Below, one piece after another: positions 45,986 to 51,275 of a stretch of 51,275 nt of DNA. The stretch comes from Gammaproteobacteria bacterium (GTDB lineage: Bacteria; Pseudomonadota; Gammaproteobacteria; Thiohalomonadales; Thiohalomonadaceae), in assembly GCA_026196275.1 (NCBI GenBank), contig JAPHTQ010000048.1, forward strand, positions 1-51,275, given 5' to 3'. How positions within the stretch are numbered: position 1 is the first letter of the stretch; each line of letters begins with the position of its first letter. The position numbers and the translations under genes were made by a program. Under the pieces are notes generated by a model, which saw nothing but the letters and a program-made list of their open reading frames with translations, searched no databases and was not told where the DNA came from.

Positions 45986-47011
45986 ATGGAAATAAAGGAT
46001 TTGGCAGGACTAAGTCAACCACTTACAAAGTTAATTGAGGTGGTATCATCAGGTGTTGGCGCAGTTTCTCAACCCTATATTATTGCTAAAAATGCAGAGG
46101 CAAAAGCAAAAGAAATACGCGCTATATCAAATGCTTTGCATGAGGTTGCTGACAAACACCAATTACCTGTTACATATAATAATGGGCAAGTTGAAGTATG
46201 GCAAAAACCTGAAGATAAAACCTTGGTTCTTGACTCATCTAGTTCAGGAGAAAGGGCTGCTCTTAGAGTAGATTACCAAGAAAGAAAAAGACAGAGCAAC
46301 ATTGAAAGCGTAACATCTGCTGCTGCTATTGAGCTAGCAAACTCAGATGATGTTCCTAATGAAGAATTAGACGAAGATTGGATTACTAGGTTTTTCAATT
46401 CAGCTCAAGATGTTTCATCTGAACAGATGCAGGAAATCTGGGGGAGGATATTGGCCGGTGAGATAAAAAGACCAGGTCAATATTCATTAAAAACACTAGA
46501 TTTCCTGAAGAATCTTACGAAAAAAGATGCAACACAGATAGAAAAGGTTTGCAAGCTTGCACTTCGCTATCATCACATGTCGCTAATCGGGATAAAAGAT
46601 AAGAAATGGCTTGAGGAACAACGTTCAATAGTCCCAGGAGATCATTTCGCACTAGGTGAGCTTGGAGTGCTATACCCAACTGATCTCAGGATTAGATTGT
46701 TTAGAACACCTGACATAGAAGAAGACTACTTATTACATGGTTCCTTCATATTGTCTCTAAAGAGGGGTGAAATAAAGTCTGAAGTATCTTTGCCAATGTG
46801 GAAGTTTACAGTTATTGGTACTGAACTTTTATCCCTTCTTCCGCCAAGTGATGATATCGAGTATCTCCGCCAAATAGGAAAGTTCTTTGTTTCGCAGAAA
46901 GGGAAAGCAACCCTTGGAGTAGTAAATAAACGTTTACCAAATGGCCAGATTAATTTCCAAATTATTGAAGAAATCAGCAATGATCCAACTCCAAGTGAAA
47001 ATAAAACATAA
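45986..47011 (+). CDS. Cassette 2: DUF2806 domain protein
   Basis: It has 341 residues. The N-terminus has a helical, weakly amphipathic start (LAGLSQPLTKLIEVVSSGVGAVSQPY) followed by a charged linker. The DUF2806 core at about 125-330 includes LDEDWITRFFNSAQDVSSEQMQ, EIWGRILAGEIKRPGQYSLKTL and LTKKDATQIEKVC. No transmembrane helix is certain. Function is unknown; the family is recurrent in accessory regions. The stop falls inside the R'' core of attC 2. Confidence 0.85.
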   Translation: MEIKDLAGLSQPLTKLIEVVSSGVGAVSQPYIIAKNAEAKAKEIRAISNALHEVADKHQLPVTYNNGQVEVWQKPEDKTLVLDSSSSGERAALRVDYQERKRQSNIESVTSAAAIELANSDDVPNEELDEDWITRFFNSAQDVSSEQMQEIWGRILAGEIKRPGQYSLKTLDFLKNLTKKDATQIEKVCKLALRYHHMSLIGIKDKKWLEEQRSIVPGDHFALGELGVLYPTDLRIRLFRTPDIEEDYLLHGSFILSLKRGEIKSEVSLPMWKFTVIGTELLSLLPPSDDIEYLRQIGKFFVSQKGKATLGVVNKRLPNGQINFQIIEEISNDPTPSENKT

Positions 47012-47077
47012 CATTTTGGTGCAGCCGACCTTCGGGTCGCTAGCGCTCCCCTCGTCGGCTGACCAAAGGCGTTAGGT
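47006..47077 (+). other. attC site 2 (72 bp)
   Basis: R'' ACATAAC (47006-47012) and R' GTTAGGT (47071-47077) are perfect consensus cores. Arms 47016-47029 and 47054-47066 pair with one extrahelical G at 47021. The interior holds a GACC-TTCG-GGTC mini-hairpin. Confidence 0.9.
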
Positions 47078-47127
47078 GTAAATGGTATCAGCCGAGATCA
47101 GGCTGGCATAATTAAGGGAGAAAGCCT

Positions 47128-47964
47128 TTGGCAAAGGTAAGTTTTCTGGATAAGAGAATTTTCAGGCAATTTCTTGAAGTTGTCTCTGTAATAAGTGTAG
47201 TGGCATCGCTTGCATTTATATTTGTTGAGATACCCAAAGATTGTAAGCTCGCGGTCGGGGGCATATTTTTAATACTGCTTTTTTTCGTTTATGTGGCTCT
47301 GTGGGTTAGATCTAACAACTTGCAGCAGATTCACACTAATATCGAGGGAAGTGATGTCACGATAAAAACAGGGGATATATTTAAGCAGCCTGATTTTAAA
47401 GTCATAGCATTTAATGAATATTTAGATACGCAAGTGGATGACAAGATTATATCTAGTAACTCACTGAACGGCATATTTATTAATAGCCATCTTGACACTT
47501 CAGTTGTTGACCTTGATCGTCATATCGAAAGCTATCCTTTCGAAGATGATGATGTTGTTGGCGAAAATCCGGAGAGAAAGAGCGGGAAAAAGAAACGTTT
47601 CGAAATTGGCGCCATTTGTGTATATGGAGAGTATCTGTTAACAGCTTTTTCGAAATTTGACGATAAAAACCGAGCTCGGTTAACGATGCCGGAATACCTC
47701 AGCTTTCTTATTAACTTCTGGGACAGGGTAAATAGAATTTATGCACAAAAAAGCGTTTCTGTCCCGATTTTTGGATCAGGGATAACGCGGATTAAAGAGC
47801 ACAAAAATATCAGTGATGAAGACTTGCTTAAGATCATGCTTTGGACATTCAGGATTAGTGAGATGCGATTCAAATATCCAGCAAAGCTAACTATTATTAT
47901 TCATCCAGAGAAAATGGATACTATTAATTTACTTGATATTAAATCGTCCAACAATGGGCTTTAA
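47128..47964 (+). CDS. Cassette 3, gene A: two-helix membrane protein with macro-type domain (ThsA-like, type II Thoeris)
   Basis: It has 278 residues from a TTG start with GGGAG seven bases upstream; no in-frame ATG precedes it. Two membrane helices (about 16-34 and 41-60) are followed by a macro-like domain (about 76-270) with VTIKTGDIF at its start, AICVYGEYLLTAFSKF, and VPIFGSGITRIKEHKNISDEDL. In type II Thoeris, ThsA has exactly two helices and a macro domain that binds a histidine-ADP-ribose signal made by the TIR partner, then damages the membrane. A TIR gene follows 41 bases later in the same cassette. Confidence 0.85.
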   Translation: MAKVSFLDKRIFRQFLEVVSVISVVASLAFIFVEIPKDCKLAVGGIFLILLFFVYVALWVRSNNLQQIHTNIEGSDVTIKTGDIFKQPDFKVIAFNEYLDTQVDDKIISSNSLNGIFINSHLDTSVVDLDRHIESYPFEDDDVVGENPERKSGKKKRFEIGAICVYGEYLLTAFSKFDDKNRARLTMPEYLSFLINFWDRVNRIYAQKSVSVPIFGSGITRIKEHKNISDEDLLKIMLWTFRISEMRFKYPAKLTIIIHPEKMDTINLLDIKSSNNGL

Positions 47965-48005
47965 AAATAGCTCCAAGAACGAGACTTATAGAATTAGGAG
48001 AAGAG

Positions 48006-48575
48006 ATGGCATATCGCAACGGAAATTATTCAGCGTTTTACGTCAGTGAGCCATTCACTGAAGGTGGTCTAGGCGCTCATGCAACTAAAGATTTTGTAAG
48101 CTACAGCATGCTTAGAGCATGGAAAGGAAAGGATTCAGACTTTCCATTTAATGATTCCCACAATAAAAATTACAATGTAAGGGACGGTAGTGATTGGGAA
48201 AAAACTTTAAAACCGAGAATTAGAGAACGACTCAGTAAATCTAAGAACATAATATTATTCTTAAGCTCTGTGACAAAAAGCTCCAAAGCGATTCGTGAAG
48301 AAATTGACTACGGAATAAATACATTGGGCTTGCCGGTTATAGTTGTATATCCAGAGTACACGGAAAAATCTGATATTATTAACTGCCAATCAAAAACGTT
48401 CAAAAAGCAGATAAAGGATCTTTGGGATAAGTTACCAAAGTTTCGAGACTCAATGGATTCAGTGCCCACTCTACATATCCCAAACAAAAAAGCGCTGATC
48501 GAAAAGTCGCTTAAGGATACTGACTTTATGGTGAATACAAAAAAGGATGCAGCCAAGTCTTTTTATCCGTGTTAA
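48006..48575 (+). CDS. Cassette 3, gene B: TIR-like protein (ThsB-like, type II Thoeris)
   Basis: It has 189 residues of the TIR-like fold used by ThsB proteins. An AFYVSEPF strand starts it, then RAWKGKDSDFPFNDSHNKNYNV and a SDWEKTLKPRIRERLSKSKNIILFLSS core. The putative catalytic Glu lies in SKAIREEIDYGI (E99, or E98), and LPVIVVYPEY follows. Such TIRs consume NAD+ on phage infection and make a signal for the effector encoded upstream. There is no other TIR in the window. Confidence 0.88.
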   Translation: MAYRNGNYSAFYVSEPFTEGGLGAHATKDFVSYSMLRAWKGKDSDFPFNDSHNKNYNVRDGSDWEKTLKPRIRERLSKSKNIILFLSSVTKSSKAIREEIDYGINTLGLPVIVVYPEYTEKSDIINCQSKTFKKQIKDLWDKLPKFRDSMDSVPTLHIPNKKALIEKSLKDTDFMVNTKKDAAKSFYPC

Positions 48576-48597
48576 TTCTCTCGGCGAGCAAGGGAGC

Positions 48598-48666
48598 ACC
48601 TAACAAACGGCTGCTAGGGACTGCATTACGCTGCGCTCCATGCAGCCCCAGAGCCGGGCGTTATGC
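48598..48666 (+). other. attC site 3 (69 bp)
   Basis: R'' ACCTAAC (48598-48604) and R' GTTATGC (48660-48666) are present. Outer arms CGGCT/AGCCG and an inner CTGCAT/ATGCAG stem give a typical imperfect palindrome. It closes the two-gene Thoeris-like cassette. Confidence 0.88.
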
Positions 48667-48682
48667 ATAAAAGGAGAAAACA

Positions 48683-49030
48683 ATGATCCGTAGTGCAGTG
48701 CTAGTTTTGAGTGTTCTGATGATTGCTGGTTGTGCAACTCATGTCACGATGACGGGCAAGGCATATCCGCCAGTAGACCCACTTAACGTAAAAGTCCTAT
48801 TCAAGGAAAAGCCGCAATGCGACTATGAAGAGCTTGGATTTATCGGGACGCCACTAAAATGGAACCAAAACGCAGCCATTGAGGCAGCAAGAGAAAAGGC
48901 AGCAGAAATCGGAGCAGATTATATCGTGATAGAAACGATACATACCAATATGTATAACGATGCAAGCGCAAGCGCAGTTGCTTATAAGTGTGGAAAGGTT
49001 AATAGAGAAAAGGTGGATGTTAACAAATGA
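48683..49030 (+). CDS. Cassette 4, gene A: small lipoprotein
   Basis: It has 115 residues with a lipoprotein signal (VLSVLMIAGC, acylated Cys at 17). The mature part reads MTGKAYPPVDPLNVKVLF, CDYEELGFIG, then an amphipathic helix AAIEAAREKAAEIGADYIVIE. This resembles small envelope lipoproteins of the DUF4156/YbjQ-like kind, but only in outline. Two further cysteines (C48, C103) could form a disulphide. Its ATGA overlap with the next gene means the two are translated together. Confidence 0.82.
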   Translation: MIRSAVLVLSVLMIAGCATHVTMTGKAYPPVDPLNVKVLFKEKPQCDYEELGFIGTPLKWNQNAAIEAAREKAAEIGADYIVIETIHTNMYNDASASAVAYKCGKVNREKVDVNK

Positions 49031-49284
49031 GCATCATTAAAACCCTAACGATGGACATTACCAACATTGGCCTTACACTTGATATTTTGGGGGCAATGCT
49101 GATATTCATCTTTGGGGTTCCAAAACAGCCATTTTTCAGTCGCCATGATCAAGTGGTTGTTACAAATAGGGATAAAAGCGCGGCTCTCGAAAAATTACTG
49201 TCGATTCTTTGGCGTTCACTTGAATACCTTGGAGTGAGCTTCCTTATAATTGGCTTTTCATTGCAAATAGTTGGCAGGAGTTAA
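49027..49284 (+). CDS. Cassette 4, gene B: small two-helix membrane protein
   Basis: It has 85 residues with hydrophobic helices at about 14-31 (IGLTLDILGAMLIFIFGV) and 65-82 (YLGVSFLIIGFSLQIVG), joined by a charged loop RHDQVVVTNRDKSAALEKL. The start overlaps the lipoprotein stop (ATGA). The family was not recognised. Being paired with a lipoprotein inside one cassette suggests a joint envelope role. Confidence 0.7.
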   Translation: MSIIKTLTMDITNIGLTLDILGAMLIFIFGVPKQPFFSRHDQVVVTNRDKSAALEKLLSILWRSLEYLGVSFLIIGFSLQIVGRS

Positions 49285-49286
49285 AT

Positions 49287-49374
49287 GCATAACAAGGCAA
49301 ATTCACTCGGACAGCAAAAAGCGCCGCTCGTTCCTCGCTCTGCTTTTTGCTTCCGGTGATTTGCGGCGTTATGT
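49287..49374 (+). other. attC site 4 (88 bp)
   Basis: R'' GCATAAC (49287-49293) and R' GTTATGT (49368-49374) are present. The arms CAAAT-CAC and GTGATTTG plus AGCAAAAAGC/GCTTTTTGCT form a long imperfect stem. The site is AT-richer than attC 1-3. Confidence 0.87.
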
Positions 49375-49384
49375 GTAAAAAGAA

Positions 49385-49873
49385 ATGGACATAGACACCA
49401 TTAGGAAAAATAAGAAAGCAATCGGAATTGCTGTATGGGTTAAAGAATATGCCCATGCTTTGAGGGTAATTGCAGGCATATTCTTTGTCCTGGCCTTGGT
49501 GACAGGATTAATCTGGATAGCCGGTAAGGATGTCGAGCCTATTGCATTTGTTTTTGGTCTTATAAGCTCACTTCTATTCGCAAGCCCTTCAATAGCTGAA
49601 TACATTCTCCCAAATAGGAAGCCTGTGAGACACATGGGTTATGATGAAATTCTAAGCTTTATTAAAACAACTAATGCAAAAGCGGATTGGAAATTTATAA
49701 AAACAATTTGGGCTGAAGAAGCGTTTTTAAAAGAAGACCCTCGCCTTCGAATTAGAGTGCGTTGGGATGATGAAGGGATTCATGTAAAAGACTTCAAGGA
49801 ACCTTGGGCAAATAAACATCCAGATCCAACTGCAAATAGCTACTGGTACGATCTTTCTTATACGGTGCATTAA
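49385..49873 (+). CDS. Cassette 5: membrane protein with C-terminal soluble domain, unknown function
   Basis: It has 162 residues. Two hydrophobic helices (about 23-44, LRVIAGIFFVLALVTGLIWIAG, and 52-70) are followed by a soluble tail. The tail contains DEILSFIKTTNAKADWKFIKTIW and a beta-rich RLRIRVRWDDEGIHVKDF segment. No known family was recognised. Starts 10 bases after attC 4 R'. No attC follows it, because the IS3-family element begins about 50 bases beyond the stop. Confidence 0.75.
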   Translation: MDIDTIRKNKKAIGIAVWVKEYAHALRVIAGIFFVLALVTGLIWIAGKDVEPIAFVFGLISSLLFASPSIAEYILPNRKPVRHMGYDEILSFIKTTNAKADWKFIKTIWAEEAFLKEDPRLRIRVRWDDEGIHVKDFKEPWANKHPDPTANSYWYDLSYTVH

Positions 49874-50003
49874 TTGAAAGATTTATTCTTGTATCTGTAG
49901 ATGGTGCCAGGGCAGAATAGAGGTGGACCCCACCGGCTAGACAGTAACTGGACGAAGATAAGTGCTTTCCTCCATCATGAGCAACAAGCAGTGGAGAGAA
50001 GCA

Positions 50004-50312
50004 ATGACACGAAAGAGACGTACCCATTCACCTGAGTTTAAGTCGAAGGTAGCCTTGGCGGCCATTCAGGGCGACCTGACCATGGCAGAGATGGTCAAGA
50101 AGTTCGATGTCCACGCCAACCAGATCACCGAGTGGAAGAAGCAACTGCTGGGTGGCGCCCCTGATGTCTTCGGCAAGGGGGCCAAAAAGGCTGAGAACAC
50201 GGAAGAGGCGGTCCAGGCGCTGCATGCCAAGATTGGCCAGTTGACGATGGAAAATGATTTTTTAGAACGCGGGCTCGAACGGATTCACGGGCCCAGAGGA
50301 AAGAAATGGTAG
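50004..50312 (+). CDS. IS3-family transposase OrfA (helix-turn-helix)
   Basis: 102 residues starting MTRKRRTHSPEFKSKVALAA, with GGAGA before the ATG. The HTH_Tnp_1-type domain has the DNA-contact segment TMAEMVKKFDVHANQITEWKKQLL, followed by a leucine-zipper-like stretch (AVQALHAKIGQLTMENDFLERGL). It ends overlapping OrfB in the -1 frame, so fusion by frameshift or a separate OrfB start are both possible. Confidence 0.93.
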   Translation: MTRKRRTHSPEFKSKVALAAIQGDLTMAEMVKKFDVHANQITEWKKQLLGGAPDVFGKGAKKAENTEEAVQALHAKIGQLTMENDFLERGLERIHGPRGKKW

Positions 50313-51130
50313 ACCGGTCGGACCCGTTGCCAGTCAGCCGCCAATGCGAGCTTCTGGCGCTACCGCGCTCGACCTTTTATCACGTACCGGAGCCGGTGAG
50401 TGAGGAAGAGCTTGAGCTGATGAGGCGGATTGACCGGTGCCACCTTAAGCATCCCTACTACGGCAGCCGTCGTATCCGGGACTGGCTTGAGGACGAAGGG
50501 TACCGGGTCAATCGCAAGCGCGTACAGCGCCTGATGCGCACCATGGGGCTGGTGGCGCTGTATCCGAAGCGCAACCTGAGCTTGGCCAACCAGGCGCACA
50601 AGGTGTATCCGTACCTGCTCAGGGGGCTCACCATCGACCGTCCGAACCAAGTGTGGGCGACCGACATCACCTACATCCCGATGGCCCGCGGTTTTATCTA
50701 TCTGGTGGCCGTCATGGATTGGTACTCAAGGCGCGTACTTTCCTGGCGCGTCTCGAACACGCTGGACACGAGCTTTTGCATTGAGGCGCTGGAAGAAGCC
50801 ATTGAGAATCACGGCGCGCCCGAGATCTTCAACACCGATCAGGGCAGCCAGTTTACGAGCGAGGAGTTTGCCGATGTGCTCAAGCAGCACGACATCCAAA
50901 TCAGCATGGACGGCAAGGGCCGCTGGGTCGACAACGTCTTCGTTGAGCGTCTGTGGCGCAGCGTGAAGTACGAGGAGGTCTATCTGAAGGCCTATGACAG
51001 CATCGGAGATGCCCGCGATTCGCTAAGCCGGTACTTTGTCTTCTACAACAGCGAACGGCGGCATCAGTCGCTTGACAGACGGACACCGGACAGTGTGTAT
51101 TACCAAGACACCGTCAGGGAGGCGGCATAA
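50306..51130 (+). CDS. IS3-family transposase OrfB (DDE integrase core)
   Basis: It has 274 residues. The N-terminal HTH_21-type segment (PYYGSRRIRDWLEDEGYRVN) is followed by an rve catalytic core with all three acids: the Asp in WATDITYIP, the Asp in FNTDQGSQFTS and the Glu in DNVFVERLWRSVKYEEVYL. No stop or frame break, so it appears active. Its ATGGTAG overlaps the OrfA stop. Confidence 0.95.
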   Translation: MVDRSDPLPVSRQCELLALPRSTFYHVPEPVSEEELELMRRIDRCHLKHPYYGSRRIRDWLEDEGYRVNRKRVQRLMRTMGLVALYPKRNLSLANQAHKVYPYLLRGLTIDRPNQVWATDITYIPMARGFIYLVAVMDWYSRRVLSWRVSNTLDTSFCIEALEEAIENHGAPEIFNTDQGSQFTSEEFADVLKQHDIQISMDGKGRWVDNVFVERLWRSVKYEEVYLKAYDSIGDARDSLSRYFVFYNSERRHQSLDRRTPDSVYYQDTVREAA

Positions 51131-51177
51131 CCCGAGGAGGCACTTATCGTGCTGTCCAATTTTTGGGGTCCACTTCT

Positions 51178-51275
51178 CTGCCTGGATGTGCCCAGCATGT
51201 CATACAGCGTGGCAACAACCGTGAAGCGTGTTTTCACGAAGAGGCAGATTACAAAGCCTATCTATCCTTCCTCAA
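51178..51275 (+). pseudogene. N-terminal part of a Y1 (REP-associated/IS200-like) transposase, cut by IS and window edge
   Basis: The frame from 51178 reads LPGCAQHVIQRGNNREACFH then EEADYKAYLSFL, the typical start of Y1-type REP transposases (HUH-type HVIQRG). The usual first ten or so codons including the Met are replaced by the IS right end, so the gene looks interrupted. The rest lies beyond the window. Confidence 0.75.

Larger units (their letters stand above)
43517..49923 (+). mobile_element. Integron: co-oriented integrase plus at least five cassettes
   Basis: The element comprises intI (43517-44545), a coupled small gene, an AT-rich candidate attI/promoter region (44925-45099) and cassettes bounded by attC sites at 45903, 47006, 48598 and 49287. 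Cassette crossover points fall after the G of each GTTRRRY-like core. This gives units of about 0.88, 1.12, 1.59 and 0.71 kb, plus a last cassette whose attC is missing next to an IS3-family insertion. Cassette genes all read on the plus strand and are AT-rich compared with the flanks. Confidence 0.85.
49924..51172 (+). mobile_element. IS3-family insertion sequence, complete
   Basis: The element is about 1.25 kb, with imperfect terminal inverted repeats TGGACCCCA...GACAG (49924-49944 and the complement of 51152-51172). Similarity continues a few bases outwards (AGAGG/AGAAG). It encodes OrfA and OrfB in overlapping frames. No short target duplication was found at either choice of ends, suggesting a later deletion or recombination at one side. 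Confidence 0.85.

Noticed and set aside
49924-51172. Target-site duplication of the IS3-family element
   Set aside because: Flanks at both plausible ends were compared and no 3-5 base direct repeat was found.
1-51275. tRNA or rRNA genes
   Set aside because: No cloverleaf or rRNA segment was recognised by eye; short or divergent genes could have been missed without a covariance search.

Overview
The window reads as a chromosome segment of a Gram-negative gammaproteobacterium. It carries the gammaproteobacterial translation/envelope cluster (map, rpsB, tsf, pyrH, frr, uppS, cdsA, dxr, rseP, bamA, skp, lpxD, fabZ, lpxA), the gloB-methyltransferase-rnhA-dnaQ block and a NarXL system. The respiratory nitrate reductase operon, with an added c-type cytochrome and a DsrC/TusE-family protein, together with beta-carbonic anhydrase and GnnA/GnnB lipid A enzymes, suggests a denitrifying, possibly sulfur-oxidising, marine-type lineage. 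That placement is inference; there is no rRNA here.

Layout. 1-2.3 kb: glnD (partial) and map on the minus strand. 2.4-15 kb: rpsB to lpxA on the plus strand. 15-19.3 kb: lpxB, an aminotransferase and an oxidoreductase (probably GnnB and GnnA) and a carbonic anhydrase on the minus strand. 19.4-30.1 kb: the minus-strand nitrate operon, in transcription order narK1, narK2, narG, narH, narJ, narI, cytochrome c, DsrC-like. It is divergent from narX-narL (30.4-33.0 kb). 33-42.2 kb: mltD-type lysozyme, gloB, methyltransferase, rnhA, dnaQ, nhaD, a candidate small RNA and a Pat-type acyl-CoA synthetase/acetyltransferase. 42.3-43.2 kb: an HDAC-family deacetylase, divergent from the acetyltransferase.

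43.5-49.9 kb is an integron: an IntI integrase with its typical extra domain, a small co-transcribed gene, an AT-rich palindromic region, then at least five cassettes separated by four recognisable attC sites. The cassette genes are markedly more AT-rich than the flanks. One cassette encodes a two-helix membrane protein with a macro-type domain plus a TIR protein, the architecture of a type II Thoeris anti-phage system. The others encode a DUF2806 protein and uncharacterised membrane proteins or lipoproteins. The integrase points the same way as the cassettes, which lie beyond its 3' end; this differs from the usual divergent layout. The array is closed by an IS3-family element, followed by the beginning of a Y1/REP-type transposase gene cut by the window edge.

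The most rewarding points are the Thoeris-like cassette and its uncharacterised neighbours, the co-oriented integrase with its partner gene, the gnnA-gnnB-lpxB set predicting amide-linked lipid A, the cysteine-less DsrC-like protein and cytochrome in the nar operon, an unannotated ~100-nt transcription unit at 39.37-39.47 kb, and the facing acetyltransferase/deacetylase pair.
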